From Blastopirellula marina (GTDB lineage: Bacteria > Planctomycetota > Planctomycetia > Pirellulales > Pirellulaceae), in the NCBI RefSeq assembly GCF_002967765.1, contig NZ_PUHY01000012.1, positions 1,178,001 through 1,242,000 on the forward strand: DNA of 64,000 nucleotides, written 5' to 3'. Positions 53,377 through 62,373 of the stretch are shown piece by piece. The notes under the pieces are model-generated. The model was not told the DNA's origin, did no database searches, and was given only the letters and a program-made list of their open reading frames with translations. How positions within the stretch are numbered: position 1 is the stretch's first letter; each line of letters opens with the position of its first letter. Position numbers and translations under genes: made by a program.

Positions 53377-53409
53377 CCGTATTCAGATTTCACGTTTTAA
53401 GCAGATCGC

Positions 53410-54561
53410 TTACTTGGCCACAGAAAACTTGTGAACCGTGGTTTCGTGGAATGTTTCGCCAGGTTCCAGAGTTGCCGATGGGAATCCCTCTTGATTCGGT
53501 GTGTCTGGGTAATGTTGGGTTTCCAGGCAGAACGCTTCGTGTTGGTTCAAGCCACCGTTGGCTTCGCTGCCGTCCAGAAAGTTACCACTGTAGAACTGAA
53601 TTCCAGGCTGCGTGGTCCAGACCTCCATCACGCGACCCGAAGTCGGATCTTTGACGGTCGCGGCCAGGGCCAGATCGCCCGACTGGCTGGTAAGCACGTA
53701 GCAGTGATCGTATCCAACCGGATCGCCACCCGTTTCTTGAATGTCTTTGCCGATCGCCTTGAACGAAGTGAAATCCATCGGCGTTCCCTTAACTGTGGCA
53801 AGTTCACCAGTCGGGATCAATGTTTCATCAACCGGCAAATACTTGTCCGATTCAAGCTTCAGTTGATGATCGTAATTCTTACCACTCTTGGCACCGGCCA
53901 AGTTCCAGTAGTTGTGGTTGGTTAGGTTCAACACCGTCTTCGCGTCGGTCGTTGCGGTGTAATCCATCACCAACTCATTCTTCGGAGTCAGCGTATATTT
54001 GACGGTAACCTTCAAGTTACCTGGATAGCCTTCTTCGCCATCTTTGGCGGTATAATCGAACTGAACACCAACCGCTTCCGGGGTTTCAATCTTCTTCGAG
54101 GCCCAGACAACCTTATCAAAACCCTTGATCCCGCCGTGGAGGCTGTTGGGGCCGTTGTTGGTCGCCAGGGTGTACTGCTTCCCGTCGAGGGTGAACTTAC
54201 CCTTAGCGATGCGATTCGCGTAACGACCCACTGTGGCGCCAAAATAAGGAGGCCCGGCCAGGTAGCCGTCCAGGTTGTCGAAACCAACGTTGATGTTTTC
54301 CGACTTGCCGTCTTTGTCTGGGGCCGACAGGCTCGTCATGATGGCGCCGTAGTTAATCAGCTCCATCTTGAGTCCGTTTCCGTTGTCAACGGTGTATTTG
54401 ACAATCGTGGTTCCATCCGGCAGATCGCCGAACTCACTCGCTGTGACGCTCATGGGGGACTTTTTTCCTTTGGCTGCAGGCTCTTCGGCGGAAAGGCCGG
54501 AGGCACTAAAAACAATCGCCGCAAGGCACAGTGCGGCGGGGGTGAAGCAGCGTTTCATCAT
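53410..54561 (-). CDS. galM: Secreted aldose 1-epimerase (galactose mutarotase type)
   Basis: 383 aa from ATG 54561 (GGAG 5 nt upstream; MM, second Met possible). Signal peptide FTPAALCLAAIVFSASGLSA-EE shows export, so the sugar is handled in the periplasm or outside. Catalytic elements: GRYANRIAKGKF, PNSLHGG (substrate His), NLTNHNYWNLAG (general acid His) and CLETQHYPDTPN (catalytic Glu). Interconverts alpha and beta anomers of free aldoses released by hydrolases. Terminated by the stem-loop at 53344-53376; divergent from the ECF sigma operon. Confidence 0.92.
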   Translation of the reverse strand: MMKRCFTPAALCLAAIVFSASGLSAEEPAAKGKKSPMSVTASEFGDLPDGTTIVKYTVDNGNGLKMELINYGAIMTSLSAPDKDGKSENINVGFDNLDGYLAGPPYFGATVGRYANRIAKGKFTLDGKQYTLATNNGPNSLHGGIKGFDKVVWASKKIETPEAVGVQFDYTAKDGEEGYPGNLKVTVKYTLTPKNELVMDYTATTDAKTVLNLTNHNYWNLAGAKSGKNYDHQLKLESDKYLPVDETLIPTGELATVKGTPMDFTSFKAIGKDIQETGGDPVGYDHCYVLTSQSGDLALAATVKDPTSGRVMEVWTTQPGIQFYSGNFLDGSEANGGLNQHEAFCLETQHYPDTPNQEGFPSATLEPGETFHETTVHKFSVAK

Positions 54562-54701
54562 CGGAACTCCAAGCATTTGGGGCTAGTAGACTGACAACTT
54601 GTTCGGTCATCAAGGGATAAGCAAGAGTGACGTGCTTTGAGGTCTATTATCAAATCCCGTTTGACGGAAGTCTAGAGAATCATAGGTTTTAGCGAGCAAA
54701 C

Positions 54702-54720
54702 CGTATCGGAATTCCGTACG
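54702..54720. promoter_or_regulatory. Near-perfect dyad between epimerase and ECF sigma genes
   Basis: CGTA-(T)-CGGAATTCCG-TACG: a 10-bp palindrome flanked by complementary CGTA/TACG with one extra T. It lies almost midway, about 140 nt from both start codons, as expected of an operator in a divergent promoter. Otherwise the gap from 54562 to 54861 holds nothing recognised. Confidence 0.4.
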
Positions 54721-54861
54721 TAGTACAGTTGTTTGAGATTGATTGCACAGCGACCTGAGAAATTTTGCCAAAAAAAATCGATAAGGCCTGCAAGATTTCC
54801 AGCGTGCCGGTAACTACCCCTTCAGATCAGGACGAAAGCCATCGAGCGTTCAGGAGAAAAC

Positions 54862-55386
54862 GTGACACTTCAGCCCGCAGAACTGCTAAAGCAGCACGAG
54901 CGCTGGCTGAGGACTGCGCTGTACGCTCGGCTGCATAGTCCTGTGGAAGTGGATGATGTGATGCAGGAAACGGTCACCGCAGCGCTGGAAAACTGGCAGC
55001 AGATTAGGGACCCCAGCGCTGTGGGGCCGTGGCTATACAAGATCGCCATCCGTCAGGCCTTGTTGTATCGCCGTAAGCAGGGACGAATTCGGAAGTTACA
55101 CGAAAACGTCCAGCGAAACGCACCACCCCCGAGCGAAAGTGGAACCAATCCACTGGACTGGCTTCTCGCCGAAGAACGTAACGAGATGGTTCGTCGAGCG
55201 ATGAGCGAACTTCCCCGCCGGGATGCTGAGATTCTGCTGCTCAAATACACCGAGCAGTGGAGTTACCGGGACATCAGCAAGCGGCTGGGTGTCAGCGAGA
55301 GCGCTGTCGAGGCTCGGCTCCATCGAGCACGGGCTCGATTGCGAGAAAAACTGTTGGCCCGCGAAGTGATCTCGACGGGAACGTAA
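54862..55386 (+). CDS. ECF-type RNA polymerase sigma factor
   Basis: 174 aa starting at GTG 54862 with AGGAG 5 nt upstream. Region 2 (VEVDDVMQETVTAALENWQQI, LYKIAIRQALLYRRKQ) and region 4 (ELPRRDAEILLLKYTEQWSYRDISKRLGVSESAVEARLHRARARLREKL) are clear; region 3 is absent, as in ECF sigmas. It directs RNA polymerase to stress or envelope promoters. Followed by its likely anti-sigma factor 19 nt downstream and a PDZ protein. Confidence 0.93.
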   Translation: MTLQPAELLKQHERWLRTALYARLHSPVEVDDVMQETVTAALENWQQIRDPSAVGPWLYKIAIRQALLYRRKQGRIRKLHENVQRNAPPPSESGTNPLDWLLAEERNEMVRRAMSELPRRDAEILLLKYTEQWSYRDISKRLGVSESAVEARLHRARARLREKLLAREVISTGT

Positions 55387-55405
55387 ACGAAAACGATTTC
55401 GAGCC

Positions 55406-56116
55406 ATGAACGAACAATCCTCCCCAATCGATCATCAAACGCTCGACCGCCTCGTCGATGGCGAGCTTTCCACGGAAGAGTACCGTCAGGTGCTCAGCGA
55501 GTTGGAGGGCAGCCAAGATGGTTGGCGACGTTGTGCCCACGCGTTTCTCGAAGCGCAGGCACTCGGCAACACCCTGCCGTTGTTGACAGAGCCGGCCCGG
55601 TTCCCCCCCAAGGCCGAGCCGGCTCCGGCGGCTTCCTTGAAAGAACGAGAATCGAATTCTTTCCGCGGTGTCGAGCGACTTTCGGCGATGGCAGCGAGCA
55701 TTGCGATTGCCTTTGGTCTGGGTTGGTATATCTCCACCCTCGACGACGATGTCGGTACGGGCGGGAGTAACCCTTCCGTTCAGATCACAGATAACAATCC
55801 TGTGAATACGTCACCTGTTCCCGGGGTACAGCATGAAGTTCAGAAGCCGAAGTTTGTGTATGTGAATCAGTGGGATGGTCAAAATACGACAGGGATTCCG
55901 ATTCCAGTCGATCCTGACCGCCCTTACGATCCCCAACAGCCGTGGGACGAATCGGTCGGCATCTCGGCTCAGGAATTACAAAAACTGAAAGACGAAGGGC
56001 GTCCAGTCGAGACCTACAATCGACTGATTCCCGTGACGTTAGATAACGGCAATAAGGTTGTCGTGCCAATGCAGGAAGTGATTGTGCACGACAAGCCGGA
56101 GCTTCCCTTTCACTAA
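55406..56116 (+). CDS. Putative anti-sigma factor, single-pass membrane protein
   Basis: 236 aa. N-terminal cytoplasmic part (IDHQTLDRLVDGELSTEEYRQVLSEL) resembles anti-sigma domains that bind ECF sigmas; no HxxxCxxC zinc motif is present. One transmembrane helix (about residues 92-110, MAASIAIAFGLGWYISTL), then a Pro/Asn-rich linker and a short extracytoplasmic domain (KFVYVNQWDGQ ... VTLDNGNKVVVPMQEV). Position right after the sigma gene makes the assignment likely. Its release could depend on the PDZ protein encoded next. Confidence 0.78.
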   Translation: MNEQSSPIDHQTLDRLVDGELSTEEYRQVLSELEGSQDGWRRCAHAFLEAQALGNTLPLLTEPARFPPKAEPAPAASLKERESNSFRGVERLSAMAASIAIAFGLGWYISTLDDDVGTGGSNPSVQITDNNPVNTSPVPGVQHEVQKPKFVYVNQWDGQNTTGIPIPVDPDRPYDPQQPWDESVGISAQELQKLKDEGRPVETYNRLIPVTLDNGNKVVVPMQEVIVHDKPELPFH

Positions 56117-56177
56117 GTTACCGATTCATTCTCGAAAACGTACGCGTAGAGAACACCTTGCAAAAAGGAGTGAGTTG

Positions 56178-57197
56178 ATGAAGGTCCGATATTTGTTCGC
56201 AACAGGTCTTTTGGCAGCCGGCGTTGTTGCGGCTCCCCTGTGGAACAATGCCACGGCAGACGAAAAGCCTCAGCAAGATCGTGCGGCAGAAGTCCAGCCG
56301 GACGCCGAAAAGGCCAAACAAGAAGTCAAACACTATTGGCTCGGGATTCAATTGGCACCCACGCCAGCAATCCTGAAGCAACACGTCGAACGCCTGAAAG
56401 ATGGCGGCGCCATGGTCGCCGGTGTTGCCAATGCCAGCCCAGCATCCAAAGCTGGACTCCAAGCAGGCGACCATATCCTGAAAGTGAACGACCAAGCCGT
56501 AACCTCGCCTGAGCAAATCGTCGACATCGTTCGTCAAGGTGAAGGAGAGGCGATCGTCTTACGAGTCTTACGCGGCTTCGAGATCGAGTCGTTCACAGTG
56601 AAGCCAGAGATCGCGCCGGAAAACCCTGTCGTTCCCCAAGCCAACATCGGAATGGAAGGGATGATGCCTCCCTCGTTGAACGGCGGCGGTCCTGGGGCCC
56701 GGCTGCACATTTTCGGTCCCGGACAGATGGTGCCACCCGATGTTCGTCTGCGGTTGTTGGAAGATAATCTGCCGCAAAACTTGATGATTCGTGTCGAGAA
56801 GAAGGGGGATGCCCCGGCGAAGCTTCATATTGAACGCGAAGGCGAGTCTTGGGATGTGACGGCTGACGACATTGACCAGCTTCCTGAAGATCTGCGTCCG
56901 ATTGCCAAGCGTTTTCTGGCAAAGAATACCAATGGACCAATCATCTTCGGCGGCAAGGACGTTCCCTTCAGCGAACTCAGAGACATGATGATCCAGCGAC
57001 AGCCAGGGCAGTTCGTTCCAGGCAAAGTCGTTATGCCTCCCAATGTCGAGGCGATGCAACAGCAAATGCAGCAAGAGATGAAACAGCAGATGCGTGAGAT
57101 GCAAGAGATGATGAAACGAATGCATCAACAAATGGAACGCATCCAATTGGAACAAGGTCAGCCGCAGAAAGACCTCGGACAATCTGACGAAGTCTAA
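56178..57197 (+). CDS. Exported PDZ-domain protein without protease domain
   Basis: 339 aa from ATG 56178 (AAAGGAG upstream). Signal peptide (YLFATGLLAAGVVAAPLW). A single PDZ domain about residues 55-135 (YWLGIQLAP, NASPASKAGLQAGDHILKVNDQAVTSPEQIVDIVR) normally binds protein C-termini. The rest is Pro/Gly-rich, then a C-terminal Gln/Met/Arg-rich coiled-coil-like region (MQQQMQQEMKQQMREMQEMMKR). No HtrA trypsin fold or catalytic triad is present, so it is an adaptor or chaperone rather than a protease, perhaps part of the sigma/anti-sigma signalling. Confidence 0.8.
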   Translation: MKVRYLFATGLLAAGVVAAPLWNNATADEKPQQDRAAEVQPDAEKAKQEVKHYWLGIQLAPTPAILKQHVERLKDGGAMVAGVANASPASKAGLQAGDHILKVNDQAVTSPEQIVDIVRQGEGEAIVLRVLRGFEIESFTVKPEIAPENPVVPQANIGMEGMMPPSLNGGGPGARLHIFGPGQMVPPDVRLRLLEDNLPQNLMIRVEKKGDAPAKLHIEREGESWDVTADDIDQLPEDLRPIAKRFLAKNTNGPIIFGGKDVPFSELRDMMIQRQPGQFVPGKVVMPPNVEAMQQQMQQEMKQQMREMQEMMKRMHQQMERIQLEQGQPQKDLGQSDEV

Positions 57198-57254
57198 GCG
57201 GTAGCCTACCAAACCTGCCTGGTTGGTTCTTCCTCTGGGGCCAACCGACGTAAC

Positions 57255-57291
57255 GCCGCCAGTTCACGATCGTGGACTGGCGGCTTTTTTT
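57255..57291 (+). terminator. Rho-independent terminator of the ECF sigma operon
   Basis: GCCGCCAGT pairs with ACTGGCGGC, and CACG with CGTG within (57255-57284), followed by seven T's. Placed 58 nt after the PDZ gene stop. Confidence 0.9.
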
Positions 57292-57345
57292 GTATAACGT
57301 AACCAGCCCAACCAAGTTTCCTAAGCCGTTGTTCGATCCTCAAGT

Positions 57346-59274
57346 ATGAATCATTCCCACCATGATCTCCTGGCCTCTCTCCGTGAGAAGCTTCCCTCTC
57401 ATCCCGCGTTGGGAACCTTGATTGTTGGGATCTGGTCGGTTGTGGAATCGGCCCAAGATCTGACCGAGTTCTGTCAAGGCATCGGCCAAGTCTTGCAAGC
57501 AACCACGGTCTGTAGTGCGGTGCAATTTCAGCAGCAAGGGCCAAGTGGCGATTGGAAACGACTCGTCGCGATTGGTTCGGCACAAAAAGTCACGACTTCC
57601 CAGTTGGGAGACTGGTTGCAGGCCGACGTTACACCGGGGACAACGGCTGCAATCCCAATCATCCTGCTTGGCGAGCCTAATCGAATCGTCATTCTCGAAG
57701 GAGCGGCTGCGCTAACATCCGAGCAGTTGCAAGCGACCAGCCAGGTTCTCCATTTTGCTCTGCAGCGTTTTCTCGAAAACTTGACGCAAACGCAACGGGC
57801 AACACATCTCAAAGCGATGCTCTCGATGGTGCAGCGTTGGCATCAAACGGACGATTTGCCTTCCCTTTTGAACGAAATGGCGGAATGCTCAACGCAATTT
57901 TTCGCTGCCGAACGTGCCAGCATCTTTCTGTGGGATAAGCCCAAGCACATCCTGGTGGGACGGCCAGCCCTGGGGGTCGAAGACGGCAAGCTGGTTGTGC
58001 CAGACGACAAGGGGGTGGTCGGTGCGGTTGTGCAAACCGGCCAACCGCGGCGCGTGGACGACATGCTTGGTCATGAAGTCAATCGCGATATCGACAAACA
58101 ACTTGAATTCCACACGCGCAGTTTACTGTGTGTGCCGCTGTTAGATCGCAAGGGCAGGGTGTTTGGCGCGTTCGAGCTGATCAACAAACGCAGCGGTAAC
58201 TTCACGACCCAGGACGAGCAAGGGCTGGTAGAGATCGCCGTGCACGCGGCTGCGGTACTGGAAAGTTCGCAGCAGATAGCCGAACTCTTGGAAAGTCGTG
58301 ATCGAATTGCCGCCGCTCAGGCCGCGGAGATCCAGCTTATCGGCGAATCGCCTCCCATGCTCGAACTGCGTAAGAACATCGATCGTATTTCGGCCACGAA
58401 GCTGCCGGTTTTAGTACTGGGTGAGAACGGCACTGGCAAGGAAGTTGTCAGCCGTATGATTCACTACCACGGCAATCGACGTGGACAGCCGTTGGTATCG
58501 GTGAACTGCGCGGCGTTGCCCGACACGCTGCTGGAAAGTGAACTATTTGGCCACGAGAAAGGGGCATTCACCGGAGCTCACGAATCGAGACCAGGCAAGT
58601 TCGAGCTGGCTTCCGGTGGCACACTCTTTCTAGACGAGATCGGCGACATGAGTCTGCCGGGGCAAGCGAAGCTGTTGCGCGTGTTGGAAAACCAAGTCTT
58701 GACGCGACTCGGGGGTCAAGTTGATATCGAAGTCGATGTTCGTGTGATCGCCGCAACTAACCAGGACTTGCCCAAGCTGGTTAAGGAGAATCTCTTCCGC
58801 CAAGACTTGTTTTATCGGCTGGACGTCGTCTCGCTGCATCTGCCTCCGCTACGGGATCGGGGCAACGACATTCTGATCCTAGCCGAACGCTTTCTGGCAG
58901 AGTTTGCCCGTAAGGCTCGCCGTGATCCGCCGATGCTATCAAGCGATGCGAAGAACCGCTTGTTGTCACACATGTGGCCCGGCAACATCCGCGAGCTCCG
59001 CAACACGATGGAGCGGACCGCCTTTCTCTGCGATCGCGAGATCGTTACCGCCGAGATGCTTCCGCTGGATACCAATAACGGCCCCCAGGTGCAACAGGTT
59101 CCGGCCCAGCTTGATTTGTCCGAGGCAACCGACCGCTTTCAGGCCGATTTCATCAGCTATCACCTGGAGCGAAGTGGCGGCAACATGAGCCAGGCTGCCA
59201 AAAACATGGGCCTCCACCGCTCGAATCTGCACCGCAAGATGAAACAGCTGGGCCTGCTGGATGAACGCGATTAG
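57346..59274 (+). CDS. GAF-domain sigma54-dependent transcriptional activator
   Basis: 642 aa. An N-terminal region of unknown fold, then a GAF domain (about 160-310; [35 protein letters not shown]), sigma54 AAA+ domain with Walker A GENGTGKE, the sigma54-contacting GAFTGA loop ([12 protein letters not shown]), Walker [11 protein letters not shown], arginine finger region [12 protein letters not shown], and a C-terminal Fis-type HTH ([24 protein letters not shown]). It activates promoters read by RpoN in response to a small molecule bound by GAF. Target genes are not evident; it is a stand-alone gene. Confidence 0.93.
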   Translation: MNHSHHDLLASLREKLPSHPALGTLIVGIWSVVESAQDLTEFCQGIGQVLQATTVCSAVQFQQQGPSGDWKRLVAIGSAQKVTTSQLGDWLQADVTPGTTAAIPIILLGEPNRIVILEGAAALTSEQLQATSQVLHFALQRFLENLTQTQRATHLKAMLSMVQRWHQTDDLPSLLNEMAECSTQFFAAERASIFLWDKPKHILVGRPALGVEDGKLVVPDDKGVVGAVVQTGQPRRVDDMLGHEVNRDIDKQLEFHTRSLLCVPLLDRKGRVFGAFELINKRSGNFTTQDEQGLVEIAVHAAAVLESSQQIAELLESRDRIAAAQAAEIQLIGESPPMLELRKNIDRISATKLPVLVLGENGTGKEVVSRMIHYHGNRRGQPLVSVNCAALPDTLLESELFGHEKGAFTGAHESRPGKFELASGGTLFLDEIGDMSLPGQAKLLRVLENQVLTRLGGQVDIEVDVRVIAATNQDLPKLVKENLFRQDLFYRLDVVSLHLPPLRDRGNDILILAERFLAEFARKARRDPPMLSSDAKNRLLSHMWPGNIRELRNTMERTAFLCDREIVTAEMLPLDTNNGPQVQQVPAQLDLSEATDRFQADFISYHLERSGGNMSQAAKNMGLHRSNLHRKMKQLGLLDERD

Positions 59275-59476
59275 CCCCAAATCCCACTGATTACGGCAGT
59301 TGCGGCGACTCGCTGGCAAAACTCCCCCTGAAAATCTTCAAGTGGGCACTTCACCGACGCCGACAAAAGCGGTACATTGTGCGTTTCCCTGAGGGCCAAG
59401 AGTGCCCACAAGGCGAAAACCACTTAGAAGAAGCGAACCTAATTCGGTCCTCACTTCTCCTAAGATCAACTAGACA

Positions 59477-59549
<73 letters not shown>

Positions 59550-59554
59550 CTTTT

Positions 59555-59587
59555 AAGCCCTTCGCGTGAAACCCTTGGGGCTTTTCT
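59555..59587 (+). terminator. Terminator downstream of tRNA-Lys
   Basis: AAGCCC pairs with GGGCTT around a 17-nt loop and runs into TTTTCTT. It lies 5 nt after the tRNA discriminator base. Confidence 0.65.
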
Positions 59588-59643
59588 TATGCGCTGCTCG
59601 GTGCTTCAGAAGAATAGAATAGCTTCTTATCTCATTTTGCGGC

Positions 59644-60636
59644 TTAAGGCACATCCCAGACGTCGATTTGGATCAAGTTCTTTTCTACCCGAACGCAGCG
59701 GACGCACTGGACATCATCGGGCGGTCCGCAATCCCATCGAGATAATTGCGGATTGGGGATGTCAATCGGTTCCAGGGTATCAAGCCGAATCATCTGTGGG
59801 TTGTTGTATTGAAGTTTGAGATTGCCAGGGGAGATCGTAGCGAGAACTAACTGAGGCATCTTGGTTAGATCCTTTACGCAAGCCTCTGTGATTTGCGTTC
59901 CAGTTATTTCAAGTGTCCGAAGGTTGGGAAGTGCTATGAGGTCGTGGAAGCCTGCGTTTGTGACCGATGGCATCGCATGAATCTCTAAAAAGTAGATAGA
60001 GTCGACTTGTTTGAGTGCTTGTAGGCCTCGATCGGTGGTGGCGCCGCCAAGAATGGCGACATTGGGAAGATGCCTGAAGTGATGAAGTTGCTCAAGGACC
60101 TCATCGGCAGCGGCCTCGCCACCGAGACGAAGGGCACCAATTGACTTGGATTTGGCCAATCGCCGCATCTGGGCAGGTGTGATTGAAGATCCATTCAATG
60201 AAAGCTCCCACAGGTCTGGCAGACTTGCGACGCTTTCAACTAGCTCATCACTCAACGGCCCCGATGGCAAAGTCAACGTTTGGAGCTTTGACATTTGGCC
60301 AAGGCTGGTCTCGAAGACATTTGGATTCTTTACTTTGCTTAGGTCTGCTGAGCATACGTATGAGAAGAGATTCTGGCCGAATGCCTGGCGCAGCAGCCAA
60401 GAGCCTTTCGGTTCGTCTGCCGGGAAGCCTGGAACGGCTGCGTTGTAGTCGAATCGAGCATCCCCGCCAGCTTTCGACACTCTTGCTACAAAAGCGGTCT
60501 CTCGTCGCGACCGAATGATTTGTCGCCCAAGCCAACCTAGTGGCAAAGAAAGTACGAGTATGAATAGCAGTAACACTCGCAGACTAAATCGAAAGCGGAG
60601 TAGGCGTGGTCGCGTAATCTTTGAAGACTCGTTCAT
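59644..60636 (-). CDS. Membrane-anchored leucine-rich repeat protein
   Basis: 330 aa. The N-terminus (RLLRFRFSLRVLLLFILVLSLPLGWL) is the FSLRxLL-plus-helix anchor seen in many planctomycete surface proteins. Residues about 115-265 hold irregular leucine-rich repeats (LQTLTLPSGPLSDELVESVASLPDLWELSLNGSSITPAQMRRL ... LRTLEITGTQITEACVKDL). Probably outward-facing; a binding or structural role is likely but no partner is known. The last 60 residues have no recognised domain. Confidence 0.75.
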   Translation of the reverse strand: MNESSKITRPRLLRFRFSLRVLLLFILVLSLPLGWLGRQIIRSRRETAFVARVSKAGGDARFDYNAAVPGFPADEPKGSWLLRQAFGQNLFSYVCSADLSKVKNPNVFETSLGQMSKLQTLTLPSGPLSDELVESVASLPDLWELSLNGSSITPAQMRRLAKSKSIGALRLGGEAAADEVLEQLHHFRHLPNVAILGGATTDRGLQALKQVDSIYFLEIHAMPSVTNAGFHDLIALPNLRTLEITGTQITEACVKDLTKMPQLVLATISPGNLKLQYNNPQMIRLDTLEPIDIPNPQLSRWDCGPPDDVQCVRCVRVEKNLIQIDVWDVP

Positions 60637-60715
60637 GGCGTTGAAACGAGAGTAAAGTGGTTTGCACTATTAACCGTCTGTTGAAATCGTACCGCAAACG
60701 ACGGAGAGTTGCCAA

Positions 60716-61393
60716 TCAATCCAACAATACCAAAGTATCTGCCAACTCATTCACGTCGTCTGCTGCTTGGGGCAGGGGGCCAGCCAGGTGGTTACCGGCT
60801 TCGGTGATGACCGTTGCCAGGGCTTCCGTTGGGTTGCCTTGTTTCAGGGCCGTTGTTAGTTGTTCGCAAAGCTGGTCGAGAATCGGTTGGCCGACTTTGT
60901 CGAGGATCTCTTGGTCGCCGAGGACGACGGCCATGTGTTCGTAGAGGGAAACGTAGATCAACAGGCCGGTTGCGCCGCTGGTGTGATGGATTCGTTGGTC
61001 GAAGAAGATCATGCGAGCTCGTGCGCCGACTTCTTCCTGCAATTGCTGTTGCGGGGTGAACAAACGACGCAACCAACCGATTTGGCTGCCGGCGAGCGCC
61101 CCGAAGAGGAATGCGACGACGATACTGACCACCAGGGCGATCAGGCCTAGATCGATTGTCAGGCCAGACCAATCGCCAGGTTCGTTGACTGAGCGGGGGA
61201 AGACGAGCCAAACGGTGATCGCCGCGATGGCGGCCAGCCATAAGCCGACGACATCCTCGGCTCGATCGTAGCGGCCAGATTGGGTCGCGACGACCGGAAC
61301 GATCTCGCAGGACGTTTGCGATTCCGCTGCCGTGACTGCGGCTTCGATTCGCTGGCGTTGTTCTTGGCTGAAGAGGCTGGTTGCGCGTTGCAT
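60716..61393 (-). CDS. TPM-domain membrane protein
   Basis: 225 aa. FSQEQRQRIEAAVTAAESQTSCEIVPVVATQSGRYDRAEDVV is the start of a TPM (DUF477) domain; two hydrophobic segments (LWLAAIAAITVWLVF and LGLIALVVSIVVAFLFGALAG) split it, and the second TPM half (TGLLIYVSLYEHMAVVLGDQEI) follows. TPM proteins such as TLP18.3 have phosphatase-like activity or aid membrane-complex maintenance. It forms a tandem pair with the next TPM gene (13-nt gap, minus strand). Confidence 0.8.
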   Translation of the reverse strand: MQRATSLFSQEQRQRIEAAVTAAESQTSCEIVPVVATQSGRYDRAEDVVGLWLAAIAAITVWLVFPRSVNEPGDWSGLTIDLGLIALVVSIVVAFLFGALAGSQIGWLRRLFTPQQQLQEEVGARARMIFFDQRIHHTSGATGLLIYVSLYEHMAVVLGDQEILDKVGQPILDQLCEQLTTALKQGNPTEALATVITEAGNHLAGPLPQAADDVNELADTLVLLD

Positions 61394-61405
61394 GATCGAC
61401 TTTCC

Positions 61406-62212
61406 TTACCAAGAACCTGTGGCACCACCGCCACCTGACGAGCCACCACCGAACGATCCGCCACTGAAGCCGCCGCCTCCTCCGCTGCCGCGACTGGTCG
61501 CCATCTGGTAAAGAATCGCACCGATGACCGTGAAAACGACGCCCCAAAACAGCCAGGCCCATCCGCTTGAACCCCGTCGGTAAAGCGATACGGCGGTGAA
61601 GATGGCCAGCCCGAAGAAGCCGATCCAGATCGCATACTGCCACCAAGGAACTGGAGCGGCTGGCAGTTCTAACTTCCGCGCCATTTTGTCGAGTGACTCG
61701 ACGCCAGCTAAGATTCCGGTCGAGAACTCACCTTGCTTGAAACGGGGAATGATCTGCTCGTCCATGATCTGCCGACAAAGGGCATCCTCGCGTCGTCCCC
61801 AGCCACCGCCAAGTTCAATGCGGGCCTTGTGGTCGTCGCGCGAGACGAGCAGCAAAATACCGGTGTTCCATTCTTGATTATTGAGAGTGGCTTGCCCAAT
61901 GCCCCATTGATCGAATAGTAGCGTCGCGAAGGTTTCGATTCGCATCCCTTCGCCCCCATACTTCGACATCGACTCGATCGTAATGACGATAATCGGGGTT
62001 GCCGTATCGGTCAGTAGCTTGTCGCAGATCTCGCGGATCTTCTCTTTGTCTTCGGGTGAGATCAGATTGGCCTGATCGCGAATGAATTCTCGCGGTCCGG
62101 GCGGCTCTAAGTCGATATGTACAGCCGAGGCTTGCGAGACGAATGTCCCAAATAGCAAGCCGATCGTGCAGAGGGTGAACGCGATCGACCTAAGGTGACG
62201 TCTGATTTCCAT
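61406..62212 (-). CDS. YgcG-like TPM-domain protein with signal peptide and Gly-rich tail
   Basis: 268 aa from ATG 62212, which gives a good signal peptide (RSIAFTLCTIGLLFGTFVSQASA); an earlier Met at 62272 adds 20 residues. TPM domain about residues 40-180 (REFIRDQANLISPEDKEKI, TPIIVITIESMSKYGG, WNTGILLLVSRDDHKARIELGGGWG), two membrane helices, then a Gly/Ser-rich C-terminus (GFSGGSFGGGSSGGGGATGSW) as in YgcG proteins. Translation likely overlaps mRNA with the downstream TPM gene. Role: envelope membrane-protein maintenance, inferred. Confidence 0.82.
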   Translation of the reverse strand: MEIRRHLRSIAFTLCTIGLLFGTFVSQASAVHIDLEPPGPREFIRDQANLISPEDKEKIREICDKLLTDTATPIIVITIESMSKYGGEGMRIETFATLLFDQWGIGQATLNNQEWNTGILLLVSRDDHKARIELGGGWGRREDALCRQIMDEQIIPRFKQGEFSTGILAGVESLDKMARKLELPAAPVPWWQYAIWIGFFGLAIFTAVSLYRRGSSGWAWLFWGVVFTVIGAILYQMATSRGSGGGGGFSGGSFGGGSSGGGGATGSW

Positions 62213-62306
62213 CGGGATGGGGGTACTCCATTCGCGCGCAAGTGGATTGATCCGCGGCGTATCAACAGGCATCAGGGAAGCAAAGCAGATAGACTGCTCC
62301 CAGATT

Positions 62307-62329
62307 GTAGCCCCCGGGTTGGGGGCTAC
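62307..62329. terminator. Hairpin between the RND and TPM genes
   Basis: GTAGCCCCC and GGGGGCTAC form a perfect 9-bp stem with a GGGTT loop. It lies about 45-70 nt past the RND stop on the minus strand. No T-run follows, so termination is only possible. Confidence 0.4.
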
Positions 62330-62373
62330 TCAAGGACTAGCATGTCGAGCAAAGTTTGGCGTAGCTGATTGTG

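Noticed and set aside
53229-53393. Extended N-terminus for the Ser/Thr kinase (start at 53393)
   Set aside because: It would translate through the epimerase terminator (53344-53376) and adds a non-conserved stretch; ATG 53228 gives the usual N-terminus.
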